Shown piece after piece: positions 33,605 to 42,034 of a stretch of 64,000 nucleotides of DNA. Each line of letters starts with the position of its first letter. Position 1 is the stretch's first letter. The translations under genes were made by a program, and so were the position numbers. Under the pieces are notes generated by a model. It was not told where the DNA came from. It searched no databases and saw nothing but the letters and a program-made list of their open reading frames with translations. Source of the stretch: Cyanobacteria bacterium SBLK (GTDB taxonomy: Bacteria > Cyanobacteriota > Cyanobacteriia > Cyanobacteriales > Spirulinaceae); assembly GCA_017746715.1 (NCBI GenBank), contig JAGHZQ010000065.1, positions 248,001-312,000 on the forward strand. The letters are read 5' to 3'.

Positions 33605-34303
33605 ATGAATATCGATGACGTACCGAAACACAACTTAACAAAACAAAATATAATTTTCGAGGCTGTCTCTCATGGCGATTCTCCATACCGAGAAAGGAGA
33701 TTAACGCCAGAAGAACGCGATCGCAAGCAGCGCAGCGATGTTATGGAAGCTGCCGATCGTGGAGACTATAAGACGGCGATTGCCCTCCTCAGCGATTTAT
33801 TGCACCGCCACCCCAATAGTGCCATTGATTACAATAATCGCGGTCTGATGTATTTCCAATGCGATCGCACTGAGGAAGCCCTCGCGGATTACAATAAAGC
33901 CCTCGAATTAGATCCGCGTTTGGATGGCGCTTACAACAATCGCGCCAACTGCTATGCAGCTCGAGGCTGTCTGGCAGAAGCGATCGCGGATTATCAAATT
34001 GCCCTCGATTTTAACCCCGGCAATCTGCGAGCTTGGATCAACCAAGGGATTACTTATCGGGATATGGGATTGTACGATTTGGCATCGGAAAACTTCGATC
34101 TCGTACTGGTTTTAGGCAAGCGCCTCAAAGGTCGAGTTTATGCGGAACGCGGCAGAACTTACCATTTGCGCGGGGACTGGAATTTGGCGATCGCCGACTA
34201 CAATCGCGCCCTAGAACAATTATCCAATTCTTTTTCGTCTCGCCGTTACAAAAAGCAAGTTCGCCGTTGGTTGGGCGAATTGCAAACCTGCACGATTGCG
34301 TAA
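33605..34303 (+). CDS. Tetratricopeptide repeat protein
   Basis: 232 residues from the ATG at 33605, which has an excellent Shine-Dalgarno (GGAGGG, 6 bases upstream); an in-frame GTG at 33593 overlaps that site and is unlikely. After a polar N-terminus it holds about four TPR units (ADRGDYKTAIALLSDLL; YFQCDRTEEALADYNKALELD; YAARGCLAEAIADYQIALDF; HLRGDWNLAIADYNRAL), so it is a protein-protein interaction scaffold. No signal peptide. Partner unknown. Confidence 0.88.
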   Translation: MNIDDVPKHNLTKQNIIFEAVSHGDSPYRERRLTPEERDRKQRSDVMEAADRGDYKTAIALLSDLLHRHPNSAIDYNNRGLMYFQCDRTEEALADYNKALELDPRLDGAYNNRANCYAARGCLAEAIADYQIALDFNPGNLRAWINQGITYRDMGLYDLASENFDLVLVLGKRLKGRVYAERGRTYHLRGDWNLAIADYNRALEQLSNSFSSRRYKKQVRRWLGELQTCTIA

Positions 34304-34306
34304 AAT

Positions 34307-34410
34307 CACTCACCAGTTATCAGTCACCCGTCACCAGTTGGGAATCCAACACTTCATCCCGACCCACCCCCCAACCCCCTCCCAAGAGGGGGAGAGTAAG
34401 AGGGAAGAAA
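34307..34410. repeat. Intergenic composite repeat (CAGTCACC units plus C/G hairpin element)
   Basis: Downstream of the TPR gene: CAGTTATCAGTCACCCGTCACC-type 7-mer-like repeats, then AATCCAACACTTC, then a C-rich/G-rich inverted element (CCCCAACCCCCTCCC AAG AGGGGG). The same order of components occurs inside the histidine kinase gene at 23826. Confidence 0.75.
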
Positions 34411-34411
34411 T

Positions 34412-35203
34412 CTAACCCGTCCTCGGAATGCGCTCGATTTGAGCGTAACCGCTAAAGAGGAGGGTTTTTCCTTGGGTTTCCAAGCGGTTGAGGCGCAGCA
34501 TGACCCCATCGAGATCGAAGCGATCGAGGTCTACCATATCATTGAGAATTTCGACGAGAACGCCCATTAAAATTTTAGAAATGCCTTGCAATTCTTCGGG
34601 AACGCGATCGCTTTCAAATTCTGCCCCGTTAAAAGTAATGCGGCGGCGTTTTGCCAGTCCTAGGGTACAACTAAAACTGATGGGAACGATTTGATTGGTA
34701 ACGTCGGCATTCGCAAAAAGTTTGATGCGATTTTGCGGCAGGAGTTCGAGGCGAACGTCGCGGAAGGAGACGGGTTCTCCACCCGATAAATTGGTCAGGC
34801 GAGAATCCGTGAGGTTTTCCAAGCGATTTCTCACTAACTCGGCGCTAAACGCATGGTTAATATCGGTTTCGCTTAACTTAACAATCGCGATCGCTTGGGT
34901 GGGTTGTTTGAGAGAGATTTGTCCCTTGAGAACCGACCCGAAATCTAACGACACCGCATCTGTTTCGAAAGACATCTCCTCGGTACGAAAATCCCGACGG
35001 ATGACCAATCCCTGACCGAACATTTTGAAACTATCGACGGTGCCTTGCAAGAGTTTGCTAGAAGGATTGCACCGTACCGTAACATCTACCAACTCACTTC
35101 GGGTAAAGAGATGGCGGATAGTTTGATTGGCGACGGTGTTGAGGATGTTTTCTCCCCAATCCGCCCCCCCGTTGTTATTCATGCCAACTAAACCACCAAT
35201 CAT
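34412..35203 (-). CDS. DUF2993 (LmeA-like) family protein
   Basis: 263 residues matching the DUF2993/LmeA phospholipid-binding family seen in cyanobacteria and actinobacteria: LFTRSELVDVTVRCNPSSKLLQGTVDSFKM and the later FDLDGVMLRLNRLE typical of the fold. It lacks a recognisable signal peptide here. Actinobacterial LmeA proteins bind phospholipids in the periplasm; the cyanobacterial role is unknown. Stop lies against the composite repeat. Confidence 0.85.
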   Translation of the reverse strand: MIGGLVGMNNNGGADWGENILNTVANQTIRHLFTRSELVDVTVRCNPSSKLLQGTVDSFKMFGQGLVIRRDFRTEEMSFETDAVSLDFGSVLKGQISLKQPTQAIAIVKLSETDINHAFSAELVRNRLENLTDSRLTNLSGGEPVSFRDVRLELLPQNRIKLFANADVTNQIVPISFSCTLGLAKRRRITFNGAEFESDRVPEELQGISKILMGVLVEILNDMVDLDRFDLDGVMLRLNRLETQGKTLLFSGYAQIERIPRTG

Positions 35204-35405
35204 TGCCCTTTTTTGTAAAGAAATGTTACTTTGTCTTTTTCCAGTTGTAACAAACTATTAAAAATTCGGCAATGGAGAAAGAACCGTATCGCAATTCCTA
35301 ATGTTCAACGAAAGATAGAGAAAGCAAAACTTGAGGCGCAATCGACAAAAAATACTGATGTATTCGATTAAAGATTGCAATCTTTCCCATGCGATCGCTT
35401 CTCCT

Positions 35406-36914
35406 CTAACGCATATCGTAACCGAAGAGGTTGGGGTCTACTTCGGTTAAATCCAGTTCATCGAGTCCGTATTCTGCCCAACGGCGATCGACCATCTCCG
35501 CAACATCGCGATCGCTTTCCAAAACTTCTCCCCATGCGTGGTCTGTCTCTGGAGGGATTTTTGTGGTGGCATCAATGCCCATGCGTCCTCCCAGTCCAAT
35601 TTTCTCACTGGCAAAATCTAGGGTATCGAAGGGGGTTTCGGGTAGGATAAAGACATCGCGACAGGGATCGACTTTCGAGCTAATCGCCCAAACCACTTGC
35701 CGAGGATCGCGAATATTGATTTCTTTATCCACGACAATGACAAATTTGGTATAGGTGAACTGAGGTAACGCGCTCCAAAATGCCAATGCTGCTCGTTTTG
35801 CCTGTCCGGGGTAGGCTTTATCGATGGAAATAATGGCTGCTTTATAGCTCAATGCTTCCATGGGCAGGAAAAAGTCGGTAATTTCCGACACCTGCTGGCG
35901 GAGAATGGGGGTATAGATGCGATTTAAGGCGATCGCCATCATCGCTTCTTCTTTGGGGGGACGACCGCTAAAGGTTGTTAAATAAATGGGGTTTTTGCGG
36001 TGGGTGAGGCAGTGGAAGCGAATCAGGGGAGAGTCTTCCACGCCGCCGTAGTAGCCCATGTGATCCCCAAAAGGTCCGTCGGGGAGCATTTCTCCTGGGG
36101 TAATGGTGCCTTCTAACACGAATTCGGCATCGGCGGGAACTTCTAAATCTAGGGTTTTGCATTTTGCCAAATTGACCCCGGATCCCCCATACAACCCGGC
36201 AAATAACCACTCGGATAAGTCTACGGGAATGGGCGTCGCCGCGGCCATGATAATTAAGGGATCTACGCCCAAGGCGATCGCGATTTCCAATTTTTTCCCT
36301 GCTTCGGCGGCTTTTCGTAAATGCCTCGCCCCACCTCTCACCGATAGCCAATGCACGGTCATGGTATTTTTAGATTGCAGTTGCAGGCGATATACTCCCA
36401 CATTTGGCGTTCCTGTTTCTACATCTTTGGTAATGACCAAACCCAAAGTAATAATCTTACCCGCATCGCCGGGATAGGGACGAATGAAGGGAATTTTGTT
36501 GAGATCGAGGGCTTCTTTTTCGATAAGAACTTGTTGGCAAGGAGGGAAAAAGTTTCGACCCGGTTTTGCCTTAACCACATCAAATAAAACTTTACCAAAA
36601 TCGATCGCCTGGGAGATTTTTTTGGGAGGTTTGGGCTGTTGTAGCATCCCTAACTTTTTCCCCAAGGTTTCGAGTTCCTCGGGTTTTTCCATGTTCATCG
36701 CCCAACAAATTCGTTCTACGGTGCCCATTAAATTAATGGCAACGGGAAAATCAGCCCCCTTAACATTTTCGAATAAGAGTCCGGGTCCTCCTCCCCGCAA
36801 CATCCGATTAGAAATTTCGGCAATTTCCAAATCTGCATCCACGAGGGCGCTAATTCTGCGGAGTTGTCCTCGTTTTTCGAGAAGTTCGATGAATCCTCTT
36901 AAATCTCTAGCCAT
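35406..36914 (-). CDS. ubiD: UbiD family decarboxylase
   Basis: 502 residues with the UbiD signature throughout (FLELLEKRGQLRRI-type start, GPGLLFENVKG, PGEMLPDGPFGDHMGYYG, FVLEGTITPGEM, and the catalytic R..E..E region). UbiD enzymes use prenylated FMN to decarboxylate aromatic acids; in cyanobacteria the homologue is linked to plastoquinone head-group synthesis from 4-hydroxybenzoate. Length is normal. The start is followed four bases later by a 51-bp HIP1-ended element (36918). Confidence 0.92.
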   Translation of the reverse strand: MARDLRGFIELLEKRGQLRRISALVDADLEIAEISNRMLRGGGPGLLFENVKGADFPVAINLMGTVERICWAMNMEKPEELETLGKKLGMLQQPKPPKKISQAIDFGKVLFDVVKAKPGRNFFPPCQQVLIEKEALDLNKIPFIRPYPGDAGKIITLGLVITKDVETGTPNVGVYRLQLQSKNTMTVHWLSVRGGARHLRKAAEAGKKLEIAIALGVDPLIIMAAATPIPVDLSEWLFAGLYGGSGVNLAKCKTLDLEVPADAEFVLEGTITPGEMLPDGPFGDHMGYYGGVEDSPLIRFHCLTHRKNPIYLTTFSGRPPKEEAMMAIALNRIYTPILRQQVSEITDFFLPMEALSYKAAIISIDKAYPGQAKRAALAFWSALPQFTYTKFVIVVDKEINIRDPRQVVWAISSKVDPCRDVFILPETPFDTLDFASEKIGLGGRMGIDATTKIPPETDHAWGEVLESDRDVAEMVDRRWAEYGLDELDLTEVDPNLFGYDMR

Positions 36915-36917
36915 TGA

Positions 36918-36968
36918 GCGATCGCATTTTTACCTACTGTTTTTTATTATAGAAGGTTATGCGATCGC
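36918..36968. repeat. 51-bp HIP1-ended element, copy A
   Basis: Begins GCGATCGCAT and ends ATGCGATCGC, i.e. perfect 10-bp terminal inverted repeats, with 31 internal bases (TTTTACCTACTG...). A second copy at 37309-37359 differs at one internal base. Together they bracket the 82-residue gene at 37052. Confidence 0.9.
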
Positions 36969-37051
36969 TTCCCTCTCCCTCGGGCAAATTCCCATCAAAT
37001 TTTAATTTGCTAGCATGGATATATGTCCTGATTCGATTCGAGTAAATTAAG

Positions 37052-37300
37052 ATGGCTTTAGAACATCCTAACGACCAACAACCTTCTTTACTGCATGCTT
37101 TCTACCGATTTCTTGGCGGGACGGCGGTAGGTCTTTTTATGGCGATCGTTCCTTATCTCATCTCGCCGATAGAACTCAATGGATTGAGCATCAGTGTTGC
37201 CGTGCTGCTCGTCTTATCTTGTGGATTACTGGCGGTTTATTTTGGCGAAAAGTTCGTCGAATCATTGACACGACTTTTAGATTCGTCCGGTCTTTATTGA
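37052..37300 (+). CDS. Small two-helix membrane protein
   Basis: 82 residues: two hydrophobic segments (GGTAVGLFMAIVPYLI, and SISVAVLLVLSCGLLAVYF) with a polar N-terminus (EHPNDQQPS) and a C-terminal amphipathic tail. No known family is recognised. It sits between the 5' end of ubiD and the 3' end of the AAA ATPase gene and is bracketed by the two 51-bp elements, suggesting it moved or was duplicated as a unit. Function unknown. Confidence 0.7.
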   Translation: MALEHPNDQQPSLLHAFYRFLGGTAVGLFMAIVPYLISPIELNGLSISVAVLLVLSCGLLAVYFGEKFVESLTRLLDSSGLY

Positions 37301-37308
37301 AATCGGAC

Positions 37309-37359
37309 GCGATCGCATTTTTACCTACTGTTTTTTATTATAGAAGATTATGCGATCGC
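37309..37359. repeat. 51-bp HIP1-ended element, copy B
   Basis: Same 10-bp inverted ends as copy A (36918) and one internal mismatch. It overlaps the last codons (KAIA and stop) of the AAA ATPase gene on the minus strand, so that gene's C-terminus is encoded by the element. Confidence 0.9.
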
Positions 37360-38544
37360 TTTCTCTAAATTTCCGAGAACTCGACCTAATAGACTGTCAT
37401 CAATTTGTCCAGAGTCATCAATTATTTTTGTTATTGTTCCTTCTCCAAAACAGTAAGCAGAAACATCATCGGGATTTAATCTGACTTCTACTTCAGGAAA
37501 ATTCTTGATTTCTTTTGGTTCGAGTTGTTGATAAGCTAAAATGAGATTGTTGATAGCATAGAGTAAAAATAAAGAATGTGTTGTAATAATGATACGAAAG
37601 CCATGATTAACTAGATATGCCAAAGTTTTAATAATCGCAATTTGTGCTGATGGATGTAAATGTATTTCAGGCTCTTCAATATGAATAAATACAGGTCGTT
37701 GTTTTTCATCCCATGATAATAATGCCTGTGCTGTTGCAATTAAAGGCCAAGTTCCCATTTGACCTGATGAGAGCATTTCCATCTCAACAGATTTTTTTCC
37801 GTCAATAGACCATTTCCACTTACGTCCATAAGAAGCTCCTTCTTGTTCTGCGATCGCTTTTCCTCCTAAACTATTACTAACAAAATCGTCAATTTTTTTG
37901 ACATCTTCAGACTTCTGATTTTTTTGATCGTTCCATAAAATATGATTATTCGTTATTTTGTTACTTAAAACTGTCGCAAATTCTCGCATTGTCAAAGGTA
38001 ATTCTGGACTCACAAGAGTTGATATTTTTGAGTTTATAAAATGCGAGATTAAAATTCGTTCTGCTGGAATAAAGAGTGCTTTTTGTTGAATGTTTCCCAA
38101 AACTGATAGATCCACAACAATCTCTTTAAAGATTTTATCAATTTCTCTTTTAAAGGGTTCTAATGGATTGATTTTGTCACCTTTTTTATATAAGCCAATT
38201 CTCTGCTTTTTGATTTGCTCATTTTTTGATTTCTGAGAGTAACTAATAGAAACCGTGTCGCTATTGATAAAGGAAGTTAACGATCGCCCTTCTCTTTGTC
38301 CGGAACGAATATCATTAATAATATTGCGAACGCTTGCTTCAGGTGTTTTTTGCTCATAGTTTTTAGTCAATAAATACTCTGAATCACGAAAAAAATATAA
38401 AAATTGACTGATTAAAGATTTTCCCGTGCCTTGCGCTCCAATAAAAACCGTGAGAGGAGCAATATCTATTTTTAAAGGCTCAAGGGCTTGGATTTCGCCT
38501 AGATCGCCTTCTATTGTTATCGTTTCTTCCGATATCGCTATCAT
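37348..38544 (-). CDS. AAA family ATPase (ABC/OLD-like)
   Basis: 398 residues from ATG 38544. Walker A GAQGTGKSLISQFLYFF (about 39-55), ABC-type signature region (MLSSGQMGTWP), Walker B VFIHIEEPEIHLHPS and an H-loop in ITTHSLFLLY place it with the RecF/OLD-type AAA ATPases. No TOPRIM or nuclease domain is fused and no partner gene follows, unlike typical OLD/Septu defence pairs. Its C-terminal four residues come from element copy B. Confidence 0.85.
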   Translation of the reverse strand: MIAISEETITIEGDLGEIQALEPLKIDIAPLTVFIGAQGTGKSLISQFLYFFRDSEYLLTKNYEQKTPEASVRNIINDIRSGQREGRSLTSFINSDTVSISYSQKSKNEQIKKQRIGLYKKGDKINPLEPFKREIDKIFKEIVVDLSVLGNIQQKALFIPAERILISHFINSKISTLVSPELPLTMREFATVLSNKITNNHILWNDQKNQKSEDVKKIDDFVSNSLGGKAIAEQEGASYGRKWKWSIDGKKSVEMEMLSSGQMGTWPLIATAQALLSWDEKQRPVFIHIEEPEIHLHPSAQIAIIKTLAYLVNHGFRIIITTHSLFLLYAINNLILAYQQLEPKEIKNFPEVEVRLNPDDVSAYCFGEGTITKIIDDSGQIDDSLLGRVLGNLEKAIA

Positions 38545-38559
38545 GACATAACCTCGCAA

Positions 38560-38884
38560 TCCTTCTTTTTATCTTGACACAGAAATGGATGCTCGAGCTC
38601 GTTAAGTTGTTTGGAAAAATATTCCCGATAATTGGGCAGTCTCTCTCAACTTAAATGAAAACGCGATCGCTGGCGATCCTCAGTTAAGCAGTAGATTTTC
38701 CCGGTATCCTCGCGATGAAAGGCAAAGTTGGCAACCCCGAGGCGAACCTCCACAGGACTGCAAGACGATCGAAAAACCAGACAAAAAACCCGCAATTCTT
38801 CTAGAACTGCGAGTTTGCAACAACACTCAATTTCTTAGTGTATCTGCGAATGCAAGAATTTTTGCATTTTAGTGCTGAAATTTA
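38560..38884. other. Gene-free region downstream of psaJ with terminator
   Basis: 325 bases between the ATPase start and the psaJ stop. The only strong feature is the psaFJ terminator (38783-38815). A long open + frame without a start codon passes through it and shows no family resemblance. Promoter of the ATPase gene must lie near 38560. Confidence 0.5.
38783..38815 (-). terminator. Terminator of the psaF-psaJ operon
   Basis: On the minus strand AAACTCGCAGTT pairs (with one G-T and one mismatch) with AATTGCGGGTTT across a 7-base loop and is followed by T6. It sits about 70 bases after the psaJ stop. Confidence 0.8.
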
Positions 38885-39004
38885 TTACTGCAGGGGATGA
38901 AACAGCAGATCGGGGAAAAAACGATTGAACTCAATCAATAATCCAGCAGTAAAGGTCATCCAGAGCGCAAGTAAAACAGGAGCGCTAGAAAAGAATTTTG
39001 CCAT
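38885..39004 (-). CDS. psaJ: Photosystem I reaction centre subunit IX (PsaJ)
   Basis: 39 residues, below usual ORF cut-offs. Single membrane helix (VLLALWMTFTAGLLIEF) followed by the conserved NRFFPDLLFHPLQ C-terminus; the first residues MAKFFSSAP also fit. PsaJ is a small membrane subunit next to PsaF in photosystem I. The start ATG (39004) lies 69 bases after the psaF stop, consistent with a psaFJ operon. Confidence 0.95.
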   Translation of the reverse strand: MAKFFSSAPVLLALWMTFTAGLLIEFNRFFPDLLFHPLQ

Positions 39005-39073
39005 CGATACGACTCTCCAAATAATGAATGAAAAAATGAAACAATTAAACCCGATTCCCTAGAAATCGGTAAA

Positions 39074-39568
39074 CTAGCGCGGAGAAATCGGAATTTCCGA
39101 ATCTTTCGCCGTGAGTTGACCCGAAGTCAGTTCGCCAACCGCAGCCACCGGCCAAATAAATCCGCCCAGCATGAACTTGACGGCAGCAGGAACGTCGATA
39201 ATAATTTCCTTCATCTCTGCATCCTTTTCGCCGCGCATGGCGATGAGATAGGAACGACCTACCCAGCCAATCCAACCGGCAATATACAGGAAGAGAATCC
39301 CTGGAATCATGAAGTCGCCCGCATGATCCCAACGACCGTCTACAATTAAACGAGGCAAGCCATCTTCAGCACCGCAGAGTGCTTGAGAATAACGTTCCGC
39401 ACGAGCTTGACCCGATAGGGGATCGTTGGTGGTATTCACAAAAGTTTTTGCCCGTTGCTGAAAAGCCTCCGATTCGCTGCAAGGAACGAGATTTCCATCT
39501 GCCGATGCAGCCGGTGCGAAGTTGAACCATAACGCAGCCACCAAAATTAATGCCAATAACTTTCGCAT
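39074..39568 (-). CDS. psaF: Photosystem I reaction centre subunit III (PsaF)
   Basis: 164 residues. Cleavable signal (MRKLLALILVAALWFNFAPAASA), a lumenal domain with two cysteines (LVPCSES, ALCGAEDGLP) and RWDHAGDF, then a membrane helix (GILFLYIAGWIGWVGRSYLIAM) and stromal tail. PsaF helps dock the electron donor on the lumenal side. psaJ follows. Divergent from tsaD, an arrangement shared with many cyanobacteria. Confidence 0.97.
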   Translation of the reverse strand: MRKLLALILVAALWFNFAPAASADGNLVPCSESEAFQQRAKTFVNTTNDPLSGQARAERYSQALCGAEDGLPRLIVDGRWDHAGDFMIPGILFLYIAGWIGWVGRSYLIAMRGEKDAEMKEIIIDVPAAVKFMLGGFIWPVAAVGELTSGQLTAKDSEIPISPR

Positions 39569-39648
39569 AAAAATGTTACCTTTTGTTACGAAACAATGTA
39601 ATTTTGTACAAAAGCATCAATCTAATATTGCGTATGTTGATGCCGTCT

Positions 39649-39676
39649 GTAGGGACGTTATATATAACGTCCCTAC
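39649..39676. repeat. Perfect 28-bp palindrome in the psaF-tsaD spacer
   Basis: Left arm GTAGGGACGTTATA and right arm TATAACGTCCCTAC are exact reverse complements with no loop. It lies between the divergent psaF and tsaD promoters, 81 bases from the psaF ATG and 77 from the tsaD ATG. Similar GTAGGGACGTT palindromes are a known dispersed repeat type in cyanobacteria. Confidence 0.85.
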
Positions 39677-39752
39677 GACAATAAAGCTACAACCAAATCG
39701 GAACGCTAAACTTTATTATTAAGAAATATTAAAGAGAAAACAAGCAAGAAAA

Positions 39753-40856
39753 ATGGCAACAATTTTAGCGATCGAAACCAGTTGTGATGAAACGGCTGTC
39801 GCGATCGTGCGCGATCGCCAGATTTTCAGTAATATTGTCGCCTCGCAAATTGAAATTCACCGAGAGTATGGGGGTGTTGTCCCGGAAGTGGCATCTCGAC
39901 ATCACTTGGAAACGATTAATTTTTGCATTGATGCTGCCTTCAAAGAGTCCCAACTCCACTGGTCGAATATTGACGCGATCGCGGCGACCTGCGCCCCTGG
40001 ATTGGTGGGGGCGTTGTTGGTGGGAATGACGGCAGCCAAAACCTTAGCCGTGGTTCGCCATTTGCCATTTTTAGGCATTCACCATTTAGAAGGACATATT
40101 TATGCTGCTTATCTAAGCGAACCGAAGTTACAACCGCCGTTTTTGTGTTTGTTGGTTTCGGGAGGACATACCAGCTTAATTCGCGTCACCGATGGCGGCA
40201 TTTACGAGCAACTGGGAGCAACGCGAGACGATGCGGCAGGGGAAGCCTTTGATAAGGTGGCGCGGTTGTTGGGACTGGGATATCCCGGCGGTCCGGCAAT
40301 CGATCGCCTTGCCAAACAGGGGAATCCTCGTGCCTTTGCTTTACCCGAAGGACGCGTTTCCAAACCCGAGGGGGGATATCATCCTTACGATTCCAGTTTT
40401 AGCGGTTTAAAAACGGCAATGCTGCGGTTGGTACAAAAGTTAGAAAAACAAAATGAAGAATTACCGATCGCGGATTTAGCCGCCAGCTTTCAAGAAACTG
40501 TCGCGCGATCGCTGGTGAAAAAAACCTTGGCTTGTGCTTTAGATTATAGATTGCCAACCATCGTAACGGGGGGAGGAGTTGCCGCCAATAGCGCCTTGAG
40601 ACGGTATCTCCAAGAAGCCGCCGATCGCCATAATTTAAAGGTTTATTGTCCGCCTTTAAAACTCTGTACCGATAATGCCGCCGCGATCGCCTGTGCTGCT
40701 GCCGAGCGGTTTAATCGCGGCGAAACGTCTCCTCTGACCTTGGGCGCGCGATCGCGTATGGCCATTACGCAGGTTGGCGAGCTTTATCACTCATCACTCA
40801 CCACTCACCCATCGCCAGTCACCCATCATCACTCACCAGTTTACAAGCCAAGCTAA
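39753..40856 (+). CDS. tsaD: tRNA N6-adenosine threonylcarbamoyltransferase TsaD
   Basis: Makes t6A37 in ANN-decoding tRNAs with TsaB/TsaE. 367 residues. ASKHA-type motifs: ETSCDETA, EVASRHHLE, the metal motif HHLEGHIYAAY (about 109-119), LVSGGHTSL, DDAAGEAFDK, and TGGGVAANS. The conserved fold ends near MAITQVGELY; the last ~20 residues are a His/Thr/Pro-rich tail (SSLTTHPSPVTHHHSPVY) encoded by repeat DNA. The stop overlaps that of the convergent PfkB kinase gene by four bases. Confidence 0.96.
   Translation: MATILAIETSCDETAVAIVRDRQIFSNIVASQIEIHREYGGVVPEVASRHHLETINFCIDAAFKESQLHWSNIDAIAATCAPGLVGALLVGMTAAKTLAVVRHLPFLGIHHLEGHIYAAYLSEPKLQPPFLCLLVSGGHTSLIRVTDGGIYEQLGATRDDAAGEAFDKVARLLGLGYPGGPAIDRLAKQGNPRAFALPEGRVSKPEGGYHPYDSSFSGLKTAMLRLVQKLEKQNEELPIADLAASFQETVARSLVKKTLACALDYRLPTIVTGGGVAANSALRRYLQEAADRHNLKVYCPPLKLCTDNAAAIACAAAERFNRGETSPLTLGARSRMAITQVGELYHSSLTTHPSPVTHHHSPVYKPS
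40789..40850. repeat. CACTCACC-type short repeat encoding the TsaD tail
   Basis: Tandem degenerate units (TCATCACTCACC, ACTCACCCATCGCC, AGTCACCCATCATC, ACTCACC) of the same style as the intergenic repeats at 34307 and 23828. They lie inside the 3' end of tsaD. Confidence 0.7.
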
Positions 40857-41848
40857 ACCGATTCCCGATTGCTCATTGCCGATCGCAAAAATGTTTCGAC
40901 TTCCGAGGCAGTGGGTTGTGCGGTCATCGCACCGACTCGGGTCGTCGCGATCGCGCCGACGGCAGCAGCATAGGTAATAATTTCTCGCACGCTCTCGGCA
41001 TCTTGCAAGCAGCCAATCCCCCTTTGGCAAAATTGGTAAACCAATCCAGCAACAAAGGCATCTCCCGCTCCCGTAGTCTCTTTAACGGGAATCTTGAAAG
41101 GGGCGATCGTGCCGGAATTGTCAGTCAAACAGTAGGAAATTTCACCATGACCGCCATCGGTCACGATTACGCCTTCAACGGAATCGATATTGTAGAAAAT
41201 CTGGGTTGCATCCGTCGTGCCGAAAAAATAGCGAGCCTCCTCGCCAGAAAATTTGATAAAGTCAACAGCCTGCCATAACGAATTAATCAGACGATAGGAT
41301 TGTTGCAGATCGGGCCAGAACATCGGTCGCCAATTCACATCCAAAACAATTTTGAGATAATACTCATCTGCCAATTCGAGGGCGCGAAATACGCTTTCTC
41401 TCGTTTGAGGATAGGCCAGTTCCAAAGTCCCGATGACTAAATAATCCGCTTCTTGGAAGAGTTCCACGGGAAGCTGAGAACTCTCTAAATAGGCATCGGC
41501 AAAAGTATTGGCAGAGCGGTCGCCAAAGTCCGAGAAAATGCGATCGCCATTTTCCTTTCGCAAAACGTAAACTTCGCGTGTCGGTGCGGTGGGGTGGTAT
41601 TGGACTCCCCGACAATCTACGTTTAATTGCTCGAGCAAGCGGATGGCTTCTTTTCCCGAGGCATCTCGTCCCACGCAGCCGATAAATGCCGCCGGGATGC
41701 CTAATTTAACCAAACCGCTTGCTACATTTGCCGGAGCGCCCCCCGGAAAACGAGTCCAAGATTGAACTTCTTCTCGAGACTCTCCCACTCGATCCGCCAA
41801 ACAATCAAACAGGATTTCCCCCAAACAGATCGCACGCAGATGACTCAT
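40853..41848 (-). CDS. PfkB family carbohydrate kinase, fructokinase-like
   Basis: 331 residues with both PfkB signatures: the N-terminal GGAPANVASGLVKLG (about 36-50) and the C-terminal ETTGAGDAFVAGLVYQF (about 255-271, catalytic Asp in GAGD). GEILFDCLADR near the start is typical of fructokinases. It phosphorylates a sugar with ATP in the cytosol; fructose is the likely substrate. Convergent with tsaD, stop codons overlapping. Confidence 0.9.
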   Translation of the reverse strand: MSHLRAICLGEILFDCLADRVGESREEVQSWTRFPGGAPANVASGLVKLGIPAAFIGCVGRDASGKEAIRLLEQLNVDCRGVQYHPTAPTREVYVLRKENGDRIFSDFGDRSANTFADAYLESSQLPVELFQEADYLVIGTLELAYPQTRESVFRALELADEYYLKIVLDVNWRPMFWPDLQQSYRLINSLWQAVDFIKFSGEEARYFFGTTDATQIFYNIDSVEGVIVTDGGHGEISYCLTDNSGTIAPFKIPVKETTGAGDAFVAGLVYQFCQRGIGCLQDAESVREIITYAAAVGAIATTRVGAMTAQPTASEVETFLRSAMSNRESV

Positions 41849-42034
41849 ACAGCCTTTACTTGTCGATATAGATTCGCTCTTATTGTCGCATTGATTCGGA
41901 ACGAGGCGCGCGACAACGATCGATTATCTTCATCAATGGGTATACGAACAATTCTCAAGGGCAGGCGCGAGACCTCTCGGGTTTCGGCTAAAATTGAGGC
42001 AGAATAGGTAAAAATAACTAAGGTTAGAGCTTCT

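Noticed and set aside
38600..38884. Open + frame upstream of psaJ (about 85 codons)
   Set aside because: It has no start codon and begins after a stop; codon use and content do not resemble a gene.
39569..39600. HLR1 site (RpaB binding) upstream of psaF
   Set aside because: Only one half-site (TTACATT) is good on the minus strand; the second half does not match the known spacing.
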